Shown here: positions 1 to 8,801 of the stretch, in pieces
Layout: the number at the start of each line of letters is the position of its first letter
How positions within the stretch are numbered: position 1 is the first letter of the stretch
Origin: Burkholderia guangdongensis
Lineage (GTDB): Bacteria; Pseudomonadota; Gammaproteobacteria; Burkholderiales; Burkholderiaceae
Reading direction: 5' to 3'
Assembly: GCF_013403875.1 (NCBI RefSeq)
Contig: NZ_JACBNX010000016.1
Span: forward strand, 62,001-126,000
Length of the DNA stretch: 64,000 nt
Notes under the pieces: generated by a model
Told to the model about the DNA's origin: nothing
The model's input: only the letters and a program-made list of their open reading frames with translations
Database searches by the model: none
Made by a program: the position numbers and the translations under genes

Positions 1-15
1 TGGAGTGATGCCGAT

Positions 16-1815
16 TTACTTGTGCGTGCCGCCGAGCAGCGACGTGATCGGCGAGAGCAGGCCGCCCGCGCCGGTCGTGCCGCCCGATGCCGAGCCGCTG
101 GTCGCGCCCGCCGAACCGCTCAGGCCGCCGCCGAGCGCGCCGGTGACGGTCGACACGAGGCCGGTCACGGGGGCGGCCGTGTTGCTGCCGCCCGTCGCGC
201 CGCCGAGCGCGCCGGTGACGGTCGATACGAGGCCGGTGACCGGTGCGGCCGTGTTGCTGCCGCCGCCTACCGAGCCGCCGAGGCCGCCGGTGACGGTCGA
301 CACGAGACCGGTGACGGGTGCGAGAAGGCTGCCGCTGCCGCCCGCCGAGCCGCCGAGGCCGCCGGTGACGGTCGACACGAGACCGGTGACGGGCGCGAGC
401 GGGCTGCCGCTGCCGCCCGCCGAGCCGCCGAGACCGCCGGTGACGGTGGACACGAGGCCGGTGACGGGTGCGAGCGGGCTGCCGCTGCCGCCTGCCGTAC
501 CGCCGAGGCCGCCGGTGACGGTGGACACGAGACCGGTGACGGGCGCGAGCAGGCTGCCGCTGCCGCCCGCCGTGCCGCCGAGGCCGCCGGTGACGGTCGA
601 CACGAGACCGGTGACGGGTGCGAGCGGGCTGCCGCTGCCGCCTGCCGTACCGCCGAGGCCGCCGGTGACGGTGGAGACGAGGCTGGTCACGGGCGAGAGC
701 GGGCTGCCGCTGCCGCCCGCCGCACCGCCGAGTGCGCCGGTGATCGGTGACAGGAGGCCGGTCACCGGTCCGAGCGGATTCGCCGTGCCGCTGCCCGTCA
801 GCAGGCCGCCGGCGGTCTTCACGGTGGTGCCGGTTGCCGACACGGTTTCGCCGAGGCCCGTCGTGACGGGGTTGCTGCCCGTCGACGCGAGCAGCGCACC
901 GGCCTGGCTGACGCCGTTGCCGATCGTCGTGAGCAGCGAGTTGACCGGCGTGCCGACGCCGGTCGCGTTACCGATGGTCTGGGTCGTCGTGCCGACCATC
1001 GCCGTGATCGGCGTGATCGCGGAGCTGATAGTCATCGTGACTTGCTGGACGGGGCCCGTCGACAACGCGTTCGTCAGCGTTGCGCCGCCGCCGGTCACCG
1101 CGTTGCCGAGCGTCGACACGGCCGCGCCGAGCGGCGTGGTGAGCGGCGCGAGCGGCGACAACGGACCGTTGCCGAGGCTCGACACGAGATTGCCGGTTTG
1201 CGTGACCGCGCCGCCGAGCTGACCGACCGCGCCGCCCGTGCTGGCGAGCGTCGTGCCGACGGGGTTGTTCGACGCGCCGAGTGCGCCGAGGCCGGTGCCG
1301 AGCGCCGACACGGCGGCGCCGACGTGCTGCACGATGCCGCCGGCATCCTGCGTGGTTTGCGGGTTGACGGCGGGAAGCGTCTGGTTGCCGATGACGGCGC
1401 CGAGGCCCGACAGGGTCTGCCCTGCGCCGTCGACGATGCCGGTGCCGCTTGCGAGGAGGTTGCTCGTCGGGTTGACCGACGCCGTGCCGCTCGACGATCC
1501 GCTCGTGCTGCCGCTGGTCGACCCGCTGGTGGAGCCGCTCGTGCTACCGCTGGTCGATCCGCTGGTGGAGCCGCTCGTGCTGCCGCTGGTGGAGCCACTC
1601 GTGCTGCCGCTGGCCGACGCGTTGGCGGAACCGCTGGTCGATCCGCTCGTGCCCGCCGTGGACGCCGTCGCGGCGCCGCTGGTGGAGCCCGAGCCGCCGA
1701 GGCCTTGACTGAGGGTGCCGGAGCCGCCGCAGGCGGTGAGGGAGAGCATGGCTGCTACGGTGGCCGCGATCAAAGTCGTCCGGAGCGTGCCATGAGAGAT
1801 CGTCTGAATGTCCAT
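16..1815 (-). CDS. Repeat-rich Gly/Ser/Thr lipoprotein
   Basis: Predicted 599-aa outer-envelope lipoprotein of unknown function. The start at 1815 is chosen over an upstream in-frame ATG at 1875 because GAGG stands a few bases before it and the encoded N-terminus is a clean lipoprotein signal (basic/polar start, hydrophobic stretch, lipobox LTAC with Cys29). After the Cys comes a low-complexity tract rich in SGST units (DNA about 1491-1625), then a Val/Leu/Gly/Thr region, and in the C-terminal third a series of 25-aa units of the type PVTGLVSTVTGGLGG. It resembles collagen-like/glycine-rich surface proteins common in Burkholderia, but I recognise no catalytic domain. It is divergent from the Tad locus across a 640-bp gap. 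Repeat number probably varies between strains. Confidence 0.8.
   Translation of the reverse strand: MDIQTISHGTLRTTLIAATVAAMLSLTACGGSGTLSQGLGGSGSTSGAATASTAGTSGSTSGSANASASGSTSGSTSGSTSGSTSGSTSGSTSGSTSGSTSGSTSGSSSGTASVNPTSNLLASGTGIVDGAGQTLSGLGAVIGNQTLPAVNPQTTQDAGGIVQHVGAAVSALGTGLGALGASNNPVGTTLASTGGAVGQLGGAVTQTGNLVSSLGNGPLSPLAPLTTPLGAAVSTLGNAVTGGGATLTNALSTGPVQQVTMTISSAITPITAMVGTTTQTIGNATGVGTPVNSLLTTIGNGVSQAGALLASTGSNPVTTGLGETVSATGTTVKTAGGLLTGSGTANPLGPVTGLLSPITGALGGAAGGSGSPLSPVTSLVSTVTGGLGGTAGGSGSPLAPVTGLVSTVTGGLGGTAGGSGSLLAPVTGLVSTVTGGLGGTAGGSGSPLAPVTGLVSTVTGGLGGSAGGSGSPLAPVTGLVSTVTGGLGGSAGGSGSLLAPVTGLVSTVTGGLGGSVGGGSNTAAPVTGLVSTVTGALGGATGGSNTAAPVTGLVSTVTGALGGGLSGSAGATSGSASGGTTGAGGLLSPITSLLGGTHK
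139..735 (-). repeat. 75-nt in-frame tandem repeats inside lipoprotein gene
   Basis: Eight tandem units begin at 139, 211, 286, 361, 436, 511, 586 and 661. The first is 72 nt and the rest 75 nt. A degraded ninth unit starts near 736. Units keep the reading frame and encode 24-25 aa blocks with the core LVSTVTGGLGG. The middle units are nearly identical, which suggests recent copy-number change. Confidence 0.9.
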
Positions 1816-2012
1816 TTTTATCCTCGCATTTGCCCATGTTGTGTGGTGCTGCGAGGAATACTCTGCAACTGTCATGCCATGTTATCGGCAGCTTCGTAGA
1901 TCAATGTCTTCAAACAAAATAATTCCTTACCGGAAAAGGACTTACGTGACGCGCAGGATTGTTGAAAATCGTTGAACACGAGTCGGCGAACGTGATTTTT
2001 GCGCGTTCGTAA

Positions 2013-2038
2013 CGTAACGCCGCGGGACTGGCGTTACG
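2013..2038. promoter_or_regulatory. GTAACG inverted repeat, candidate operator
   Basis: In the 642-bp gap between the lipoprotein start (1815) and flp (2458) a perfect 9-bp inverted repeat CGTAACGCC / GGCGTTACG (2013-2021 and 2030-2038) is separated by 8 nt. A third half-site CGTAACGC follows at 2045-2052. Three phased copies of one half-site look like an operator for a dimeric regulator of flp or of the divergent lipoprotein. I do not recognise the regulator. I see no convincing gene in the rest of the gap. Confidence 0.4.
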
Positions 2039-2319
2039 CAAACGGCGTAACGCAACGGGCAGCGCTCGGTCAAAAGCGTGGCTTGCCAATTCATGGATGA
2101 ATTAGGTATGCGCATCTAACCTATCGTAAGTCCGGATGGGTAAAACATGCCGAAGTCCTTTACAAGTACACAGCCCGTTCAGTCAATGCTTCCGATCAAA
2201 ATTGTTGAAAAATGTTGGAAACGTGGGGGATCGGAGATAAGATCGGGCGAGCGCGTAGAGCTTGGCAATCGAACGGCGGAAACATGCCGTCGGCGCCAAT
2301 GTCAATTTGTATCAAAATG

Positions 2320-2349
2320 TGACACGCGCGCTTAAAAGGGCACTATAAA
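2320..2349 (+). promoter_or_regulatory. Putative sigma-70 promoter of flp
   Basis: TGACAC (2320-2325) and TATAAA (2344-2349) are 18 nt apart. This would give a leader of about 100 nt before the flp start codon at 2458. It is the best -35/-10 pair I found in the gap, and it is sequence-only inference. Confidence 0.4.
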
Positions 2350-2457
2350 GAAGGGGCGCCGCACGCCGTAGTACCGTAGGCGATGCGGTGCGGGGGCCAG
2401 ATACGTGGGAACGTATTAATGGCCAAAGAGAAAGTACATGGGCACGAGGAATATAAA

Positions 2458-2643
2458 ATGAAAGCATTGATTCATCGCTTCCTGGCGGAAGAAGCTGGGG
2501 TGACCGCGATCGAGTATGGGCTGATCGCGGGTCTCATCGCTGTCGTGATCATTGGGGCCGTGAGCGGCATCGGCACCAATCTCAACACGATATTCACGAA
2601 TATCAAGACCTGTCTCGCGAGTTCCGCCACCTGCACCGGCTGA
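2458..2643 (+). CDS. flp: Flp-type major prepilin
   Basis: 61-aa type IVb pilin, the structural subunit of the Tad/Flp pilus. The ATG at 2458 follows a GAGGA ribosome site. Longer in-frame starts upstream would add a non-pilin leader. The hallmark processing region is present: a short basic leader, then Gly at -1, and mature VTAIEYGLIAG with Glu at +5 and Tyr at +6, continuing into one hydrophobic helix of about 20 residues. The C-terminus carries two Cys residues (TCLASSATC), which could form a disulfide. It is processed by the peptidase encoded just downstream. A strong hairpin follows the stop codon, consistent with higher expression of flp than of the assembly genes. Confidence 0.95.
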   Translation: MKALIHRFLAEEAGVTAIEYGLIAGLIAVVIIGAVSGIGTNLNTIFTNIKTCLASSATCTG

Positions 2644-2657
2644 TCGTCGTATTTTTC

Positions 2658-2699
2658 GCGACGGCAAACGGGGCGTTTTAGCGCCCCGTGCGCCGTCGC
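2658..2699 (+). terminator. Nested hairpin after flp (attenuator-like)
   Basis: The outer stem is GCGACGGC/GCCGTCGC (2658-2665, 2692-2699). The inner stem is ACGGGGCG/CGCCCCGT (2668-2675, 2682-2689) with a short TTTTAG-type loop. No U-run follows, so this may be a partial terminator or an mRNA-stabilising structure separating flp from the rest of the locus. Confidence 0.5.
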
Positions 2700-2716
2700 A
2701 TCTGCGGTCGGCTTAT

Positions 2717-3214
2717 ATGGCACGTCTTTTCTTCGCTGCGCTTTTTCTGGCTTGGGCGACGCTCGTCACGGCCGGCGATATTCGTTTGCGGCGCGTTTCG
2801 AATCCTCTCGTTGTCGCGGGCGTGATCGGCGCATTTGCCGGCACGTTTATCGGCGCGAATCCATTCGGTATTTCTCCGGTGCAGGCTTTGATTGGCGCGG
2901 CCGCTGGTCTCGCCGGCCTGTTTCCGTTTTTCGCATTGCGCGTGATGGGTGCGGCCGACGTGAAAGTTTTCGCCGTGCTGGGCGCGTGGTGTGGCGTGCA
3001 CGTGCTGTTGTGGCTCTGGGTTGCCGCGAGCATCGCAGCCGGCGTGCATGCGCTCGGTCTGATGCTGTTGTCGCGTACGTCGCCGCGCGCGCTGTGGCGG
3101 CGCGGCGCACCCGCGATGACGCTGGGCGGACGCCGTTCGACACCGTATGCGGCGTGCCTCGCGGTGCCGGCGGCCGCATGGCTCGTGCATTTGATGATCG
3201 TCGGAGGCGCGTGA
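2717..3214 (+). CDS. tadV: Prepilin peptidase of the Tad system
   Basis: 165-aa polytopic membrane aspartic peptidase (TadV/CpaA type) that cleaves Flp and TadE-like prepilins at the Gly/+1 bond. The two aspartates expected for type IV prepilin peptidases are visible: Asp about residue 21 in the AGDIRLRR motif, which starts the first cytoplasmic loop, and Asp in GAADVK near residue 78. Several hydrophobic helices fill the rest. The length fits the short CpaA form without the N-methylase domain. It overlaps the next gene by ATGA. Confidence 0.92.
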   Translation: MARLFFAALFLAWATLVTAGDIRLRRVSNPLVVAGVIGAFAGTFIGANPFGISPVQALIGAAAGLAGLFPFFALRVMGAADVKVFAVLGAWCGVHVLLWLWVAASIAAGVHALGLMLLSRTSPRALWRRGAPAMTLGGRRSTPYAACLAVPAAAWLVHLMIVGGA

Positions 3215-3684
3215 TGAGTCGGAAGCAGCAGCCGCACGGGCGGCGGTGTCAGCGTGGTGCGACGGCGGTCGAGTTCGCGCTCGTGTTTCCGCTGTTCTTC
3301 GTGATTTTCTACGCGATCGTGTCGTACGGGCTGATCTTCGCGATCCAGCAGAGCCTGACGCTCGCGGCGGCAGAAGGCGCGCGCGCGGCGCTGAACTACG
3401 TGTACGAGTCGAACGGCTCGTCGTCGCAGGCGCTGACGGACCGCGCGAGCGCCGCGCAAACGACCGCGAAGAACATGACCAACTGGCTGCCGAACGTATC
3501 CGTGCAAACGCCGACGCCCGGCCCCTGCAGCTACAGCGCATCGATGTATTGCGTGACGGTGACCGTCAGCTATCCGTACTCAACGCATCCGCTGGTGCCG
3601 CCGCTGCCGCTTCTCGGCCTGGTGATGCCGGCCGCGCTGACGAGCACGGCGACCGTGCAGATCGATCCGGTCAACATCATCTAG
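3214..3684 (+). CDS. tadE: TadE-like pseudopilin
   Basis: 156-aa protein with the TadE signature. An N-terminal basic segment ends in QRGATAVEFALVFPLFF, followed by a transmembrane helix and a periplasmic domain with two Cys residues. TadE proteins are minor pseudopilins needed for Flp pilus biogenesis. The ATG at 3214 overlaps the tadV stop (ATGA), indicating translational coupling. A 72-nt gap without obvious signals precedes cpaB. Confidence 0.88.
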   Translation: MSRKQQPHGRRCQRGATAVEFALVFPLFFVIFYAIVSYGLIFAIQQSLTLAAAEGARAALNYVYESNGSSSQALTDRASAAQTTAKNMTNWLPNVSVQTPTPGPCSYSASMYCVTVTVSYPYSTHPLVPPLPLLGLVMPAALTSTATVQIDPVNII

Positions 3685-3756
3685 CGGCCGGGACGCAACG
3701 CGCTCACGACAGACAACAGGCATCCAGAACATCACACACGGCACCGACATTCCAAT

Positions 3757-4698
3757 ATGGCCAACAATTTGACGAAGATCATCGCCGGGCTGCTGATCGC
3801 GATCGCCGTTCTGCTCGGGATCTATGCGTGGCTGCTCGGGCGCAGCGGCGCACATCAGGCCGCTGCGGCCGCGCCGCAGTCCGCCGCCGCGACGCCGGTG
3901 TCGATCGTGGTCGCGACGCGCGCGCTGCCGGCCGGCCAGCCGATCACCGCCGACGCGCTGAAGGTCGTGCAGACCACCGCGGCGCCGGCCGGCGCGTTCA
4001 CCGATCCGGCCGCGATCGTCGGCCGCGTGCCGGCGGCCGACATTCTCGCGTCGTCGCCGGTCGTCGCCGGCGCGCTGGCCTCCGGTCTCGCCGAGGACGT
4101 CGCGCCGGGCGAGCGCGCGGTTGCGATCCGCGTCGACGAGACGACCGCGGTCGGCAACCGGCTGCGGCCCGGCAATTTCGTCGACGTGTTCCTGAACCTG
4201 AAGCGCGAGGGCGGCAACGGCCCGGTCGACGGCGAGGTGTCGCGGACGCAGGCGCGGCTGCTGCTGTCGAAGGTGCGCGTGCTGTCGTTCGGCGATGCGA
4301 CGCCCGAGCGCGACAGCAACGCGAACGGCAACAACGGCCAGCCGGGCGGCACACGTATCGCGGTGCTCGCGGTGCCGACCGCGCTGGTCGATGCGCTGAC
4401 GCTCGGCGAATCGAGTGGCCGCCTGACGCTCGCGCTGCGTAACCCGCACGACGACGAGATGGCCACGCAGACGGTCGCGGTGCGCGCGCAGGTCGGCCTC
4501 GCGCCGTCCGCGCTCGCGGCGGCCGGCGTGTCGCTCGAGCAGCTGTCCGGCTCGCACGGCGGCACCGCGAACAGCGGTGGCGGCAGCGGCAGCGTGAATC
4601 TGCCGCCGTTGCCGCGCCTGTCGCCGGTGGTGCGGCCGAGCGGCGGCGGCAGCATCGAGGTGATTCGCGGCGGCCATACTGAAACGGTTGCGTATTGA
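3757..4698 (+). CDS. cpaB: Flp pilus assembly protein CpaB/RcpC
   Basis: 313 aa. An N-terminal membrane anchor (residues about 7-28) is followed by a SAF-like domain (ATRALPAGQPITADAL) and the CpaB/RcpC core (AIRVDETTAVGNRLRPGNFV). The Gly/Ser-rich C-terminus looks disordered. Members act in the periplasm with the secretin. The ribosome site before 3757 is weak, but no better in-frame start is visible. The stop lies just before the downstream secretin gene. Confidence 0.92.
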   Translation: MANNLTKIIAGLLIAIAVLLGIYAWLLGRSGAHQAAAAAPQSAAATPVSIVVATRALPAGQPITADALKVVQTTAAPAGAFTDPAAIVGRVPAADILASSPVVAGALASGLAEDVAPGERAVAIRVDETTAVGNRLRPGNFVDVFLNLKREGGNGPVDGEVSRTQARLLLSKVRVLSFGDATPERDSNANGNNGQPGGTRIAVLAVPTALVDALTLGESSGRLTLALRNPHDDEMATQTVAVRAQVGLAPSALAAAGVSLEQLSGSHGGTANSGGGSGSVNLPPLPRLSPVVRPSGGGSIEVIRGGHTETVAY

Positions 4699-4745
4699 AC
4701 GAGATAGACGGTCATCGACAGCAGCGACAAGGAAGGGAGGGCCGC

Positions 4746-6086
4746 GTGACGGTCTCGGGGACAATGAAGAACACACTGTTTGCATTCGTGATTGCCGTCT
4801 GGACCCTGGCGCTCGCCCCACTGGCGAACGCGGCCGGAACGATCCAGCTCGCGGTCGGCGCGCAGCGGCAGATCAGCGCCGGCCGGGCGCTGCAGCGGGT
4901 CGCGGTCGGCGATCCGACGGTCGCGGACGTGCTCGTGATGAAAGGCGGCCGCGCCGGCTCCGTGCTGCTGGTCGCGAAGGCGCCCGGCGCGACGAACGTG
5001 ATGCTGTGGGAGCGCGGCCGCGACGAGCCGCAGGTCTGGAACGTCGAGGTCGTCGACGCGGCCGCGCACGCGGTGCTCGACGGCGCCACGCCCGACGTGA
5101 AGGCGTATGGCGGCACGGCGGTGCTGAGCGGCGCAGCGGCGTCGCTCGACGCGCACGAGCGCGCGGTCGCGATCGGCAAGAGCATGGGCGCGAAGGGCGG
5201 CGTGATCGACACGTCGACGATCGGCGGCAAGAGCGTCGTGCAGGTCGACGTGCGCGTCGTCGAGTTCAGCCGCTCGGTGCTCAAGCAGGTCGGCCTGAAC
5301 TTCTTCAAGCAGTCCAACGGCTTCTCGTTCGGCGCGTTCTCGCCGGGCGGGCTGCAGTCGTTCAACGGCGGCGGCACGTCGGCGTTCACGATGACGGCCG
5401 CACAGCCGGTCGCGGCCGCGTTCAATCTCGTCGTGAACGCGGCCGGGCACGGGATCTTCTCGAACCTGTCGCTGCTCGAGGAGAACAATCTCGCGCGCGT
5501 GCTCGCGCAGCCGACGCTCGTCGCGCTGTCCGGGCAGAGCGCGAGCTTTCTCGCCGGCGGCGAGATCCCGGTGCCGTCGCCGCAGGGGCTCGGCTCGACC
5601 GCGATCCAGTGGAAGCAGTACGGCGTCGGGCTCACACTGACGCCGACCGTGCTGAACCAGCACCGGATCGCGCTGAAGGTCGCGCCCGAATCGAGCCAGC
5701 TCGACTTCGTGAACGGCGTGACGATCAGCGGCGTCACGGTGCCCGGGATCACGACGCGCCGCGCGGACACGACGGTCGAGCTCGGCGACGGCGAGAGCTT
5801 CGTGATCGGCGGGCTGATCGACCGCGAGACGGCGTCGAACGTGAGCAAGGTGCCGGTGCTCGGCGACCTGCCGATCATCGGCGCGTTCTTCAAGACGCTG
5901 AGCTATTCGCAGAACGACAAGGAACTGCTGTTCATCGTGACGCCGCATCTCGTCGCGCCGATCGCGAAGGGCGCGGCGCTGCCCGCGACGCCGGGCGAGC
6001 TGTCCGAGCAGCGCGACGGGCCGGTCTGGCGGTCGTATCTCGGTGGCATCGCGTCGCCGGACGCCGCGCCGGGGTTTTCGAAATGA
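4746..6086 (+). CDS. cpaC: Outer-membrane secretin of the Flp pilus
   Basis: About 446 aa, CpaC/RcpA type, which forms the outer-membrane pore for the pilus. A Sec signal (core FAFVIAVWTLALA, ending ANAA) precedes an N-terminal pilus-secretin domain (residues about 30-105) and the secretin domain with its typical motif PVLGDLPIIGAFFK and TPHLVAP near the C-terminus. I chose GTG at 4746 because the ten-base GGAAGGGAGG stands 5 nt upstream. ATG 4764 is an alternative with the same signal peptide and a weaker site. ATG 4695, overlapping cpaB, would add a charged leader and is unlikely. Confidence 0.9.
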   Translation: MTVSGTMKNTLFAFVIAVWTLALAPLANAAGTIQLAVGAQRQISAGRALQRVAVGDPTVADVLVMKGGRAGSVLLVAKAPGATNVMLWERGRDEPQVWNVEVVDAAAHAVLDGATPDVKAYGGTAVLSGAAASLDAHERAVAIGKSMGAKGGVIDTSTIGGKSVVQVDVRVVEFSRSVLKQVGLNFFKQSNGFSFGAFSPGGLQSFNGGGTSAFTMTAAQPVAAAFNLVVNAAGHGIFSNLSLLEENNLARVLAQPTLVALSGQSASFLAGGEIPVPSPQGLGSTAIQWKQYGVGLTLTPTVLNQHRIALKVAPESSQLDFVNGVTISGVTVPGITTRRADTTVELGDGESFVIGGLIDRETASNVSKVPVLGDLPIIGAFFKTLSYSQNDKELLFIVTPHLVAPIAKGAALPATPGELSEQRDGPVWRSYLGGIASPDAAPGFSK

Positions 6087-6146
6087 GTGCCGTGGATCGT
6101 GTACCGCCGCGCGTCATTGTGGCGCGCGTAACCGGGGGTGTTCATC

Positions 6147-7430
6147 ATGAATGCGCGAACCCTGTCGTTGTCTGAGCCCGCCGTGACCGATTATTTCGTC
6201 TGCGCATCGCCGCAGGAAGCGCATGTCCGCTGGCTCACCGGCACGCTCGCATCGGCCGGCACGGTCGAGGCCGCGCCGCTCGAGCCGGGCGCGCTCGCGC
6301 AGCGCATCGCGGGCCTCAATCCGGCGCTCGTGTTCATCGATTTCACCGGCGCGAACGCAGCGGCGAGCACCGCGGCCGCTTCGGTGCGCGTATCGCACCC
6401 GGGGCTGCCCGTCGTCGCGCTCGGCTCGCTCGCGGAGCCGGAGAGCGCGCTCGCCGCGCTGCGCGCCGGCGTACGCGACTTCATCGACGTATCCGCGCCG
6501 GCCGAGGACGCGCTGCGCATCACGCGCGGGCTGCTCGCGCACGTCGGCGAGCCGGCGAGCCGCCACGGCAAGCTCGTCACGCTGCTCGGCGCGCGCGCCG
6601 GCATGGGCGTGAGCACGCTCGCCGCGAATCTGGCCGTCTGGCTGCAGAAGCGCGCGGCCGGCCCGGGTGGGGCCGGCTCAGGCGCGGCCGGCCCGGGCGC
6701 CGCGCCGCTCGGCCGGCATACCGCGCTCGTCGATCTCGGCCTGCCCGCCGGCGACGGCGCGCTGTTCCTGAACACGCGCTGCGAGTTCCATTTCGTCGAC
6801 GCGGTACACAACGTGCGCCGCATCGACCGCACGTTCGTGAACACAGCGCTGACCCGCCACGCGAGCGGCGTCGCGCTGACGACGCTGCCGCCGAATCTCG
6901 GCGACCTGCGCGACGTGTCGTACTCGTCGTGCGTCGGCCTGCTGAACCGGCTGCGCGCGTTCTTCGACCAGCAGGTCGTCGATCTCGGCGGCTTTTCGAA
7001 CCGCGATTTCATCGCGCAGATCGCCGCGTCGGCCGACGAGGCGTGGCTCGTCTGCGACCAGGGCGTCGCGTCGATCGTGTCCGCGGTCGATCTGCTCGAC
7101 GGGCTGCGCGACGCGGGCGTGGATACCGACCGCGTGCAGCTCGTCGTCAACCAGTACGATGCCGCGCTCGACCTGACGCCCGCGCAGATCGCCGAGCGCC
7201 TCGGCATCGCGCTGCTCGCGACGCTGCCCGCGCGCCGCGTCGCGATCGGCCACGCGGCGAACCAGGGGCGGCTCATCGTCGAGACGGCCGAGCGCGACCC
7301 GTACGTGCGCGCGCTCGAGTCGCTCGCCGCGCGGCTCGCCGGCTCGGCCGCGTCGTCCACGGCATCGCGCGCGGCGACCGGCCTGTCCGCACTCAAGCGT
7401 TTCATTCAACCTTCGTCCAAGCGGGCGTAA
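6147..7430 (+). CDS. tadZ: Pilus localisation ATPase-like protein TadZ/CpaE
   Basis: About 427 aa. A receiver-like N-terminal domain (residues about 12-130) is followed by a MinD/ParA-fold domain. The deviant Walker A region reads GARAGMGVST (about residues 148-157), so both lysines normal for this fold are absent, as in other atypical TadZ proteins. It probably localises the pilus machine at the cell pole rather than driving a vigorous ATPase cycle. The ATG at 6147 is favoured over GTG 6138 by spacing from GGGGG. The C-terminus is Ala/Ser-rich. Only 3 nt separate it from tadA. Confidence 0.9.
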   Translation: MNARTLSLSEPAVTDYFVCASPQEAHVRWLTGTLASAGTVEAAPLEPGALAQRIAGLNPALVFIDFTGANAAASTAAASVRVSHPGLPVVALGSLAEPESALAALRAGVRDFIDVSAPAEDALRITRGLLAHVGEPASRHGKLVTLLGARAGMGVSTLAANLAVWLQKRAAGPGGAGSGAAGPGAAPLGRHTALVDLGLPAGDGALFLNTRCEFHFVDAVHNVRRIDRTFVNTALTRHASGVALTTLPPNLGDLRDVSYSSCVGLLNRLRAFFDQQVVDLGGFSNRDFIAQIAASADEAWLVCDQGVASIVSAVDLLDGLRDAGVDTDRVQLVVNQYDAALDLTPAQIAERLGIALLATLPARRVAIGHAANQGRLIVETAERDPYVRALESLAARLAGSAASSTASRAATGLSALKRFIQPSSKRA

Positions 7431-7433
7431 GCG

Positions 7434-8801
7434 ATGGCACACGACATTCAATTCGCCGACGGCGCAGCGCCGTTCTCCCAGACGCAGCAGTTCCACGACA
7501 TCAAGAATGCCGCGCACGAGCATCTGCTGACGCGCATCGAGGAGCTCGGCGCCGAGTTCGGCCGCTGGTCGCGGCAGGCGATCAACCAGTTCGTCGACCT
7601 CGAAATCGACAGTTTCGTGCGCCTGCGCCGCATTCCGCTGAACGAGAACGAGGTGCGCGCGATCGCCGAGGCGCTGACGAAGGAGCTCGCCGGCTTCGGG
7701 CCGATCGAGGATCTGCTGGCCGATCCGCATGTCGAGGACATCCTGATCAACGGCTACAGCGACGTCTACGTGTCGCGCCACGGGATCCTGTCGAAGCTGC
7801 CGGTGCGCTTCGCGGACAACGCGCACCTGCTGCGGATCGTGCGCCGGATCCTCGCGCCGATCGGCCGCCGGCTCGACGAGTCGAACCCGATGGTCGACGC
7901 GCGGCTGCCGGACGGCGGACGCGTGAACGTCGTGATCGAGCCGCTGTCGATCGACGGGCCCGTCGTGTCGATCCGGAAATTCCGCAAGGATCCGCTGAAG
8001 CCGGCCGACCTGCTCGCCAACGGCACGTACAACGACGAGGTCGGCGCGCTGCTCGAGGCCGCGGTCGACGCGCGCTGCAACATCCTCGTGTCGGGCGGCA
8101 CGAGCTCGGGCAAGACGTCGCTACTCAACGCGCTCGCGTTCCACATTCCGGAGCCCGAGCGCGTCGTGACGATCGAGGATACGGCCGAGCTGTCGCTGAA
8201 CCACCCGCACGTCGTCCGGCTCGAGAGCCGGCCGGGCGGCTTCGACGGCACCGGCGTCGTGACGATCCGCGACCTGCTGCGCAACACGCTGCGGATGCGG
8301 CCGGACCGGATCATCGTCGGCGAAGTGCGCGGCGGCGAGGTGCTCGAGATGCTGCAGGCGATGAACACCGGTCACGACGGCTCGATGGGCACCGTGCACG
8401 CGAGCTCGCCGCGCGAATGCCTGTACCGTCTCGAGATGCTCGCGGGCTTCGCGGGCTTCCAGGGCACCGAGTCGAGCCTGCGCCGGCAGATCTCGAACGC
8501 GATCGATTTCATCGTGCAGATCGGGCGGCTGTCGAACGGGCGGCGGCGCATCCTGTCGATCACCGAGGTCACGGGGCTGTCCGACAACATCATCGCGACG
8601 CAGGAGCTCTATCGCTACGAGGCGCGCGTGAGCGCCGACGGCGAGGAGATCGACCACTGGGAATCGCTCGGCATCCATCCGCATTCGCCGAAGCTCGCGC
8701 GCTTCCGGCAGACGCTGTCGGGCGGCGGCGGTGGCGGTGGTGGCTTCGGCGGGTTCGGTGGTGGCGGCTTCGGCCGCGGTGGCGGAGGCTTCAATGTATA
8801 G
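7434..8801 (+). CDS. tadA: Secretion/pilus ATPase TadA (CpaF)
   Basis: 455-aa hexameric traffic ATPase of the VirB11/PulE family, which powers Flp pilus extension (and retraction in Tad systems). Walker A GGTSSGKTS is near residue 221, the Asp box and Walker B (RPDRIIVGEVRG) are near 285-297, and a His box with HASSPREC follows. The C-terminus ends in a run of Gly/Phe (GGGFGGFGGGGFGRGG), an unusual flexible tail. The last codons overlap the tadB start by 8 nt. Confidence 0.95.
   Translation: MAHDIQFADGAAPFSQTQQFHDIKNAAHEHLLTRIEELGAEFGRWSRQAINQFVDLEIDSFVRLRRIPLNENEVRAIAEALTKELAGFGPIEDLLADPHVEDILINGYSDVYVSRHGILSKLPVRFADNAHLLRIVRRILAPIGRRLDESNPMVDARLPDGGRVNVVIEPLSIDGPVVSIRKFRKDPLKPADLLANGTYNDEVGALLEAAVDARCNILVSGGTSSGKTSLLNALAFHIPEPERVVTIEDTAELSLNHPHVVRLESRPGGFDGTGVVTIRDLLRNTLRMRPDRIIVGEVRGGEVLEMLQAMNTGHDGSMGTVHASSPRECLYRLEMLAGFAGFQGTESSLRRQISNAIDFIVQIGRLSNGRRRILSITEVTGLSDNIIATQELYRYEARVSADGEEIDHWESLGIHPHSPKLARFRQTLSGGGGGGGGFGGFGGGGFGRGGGGFNV

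Noticed and set aside
2147..2335. 62-codon open frame in the flp leader region
   Set aside because: No ribosome site, no recognisable sequence, overlaps the proposed flp promoter.
3739..3753. Possible sigma-54 promoter GGCAC-N5-TTCCA before cpaB
   Set aside because: The essential GC at -12 is CC and the implied start would fall inside the cpaB coding region.
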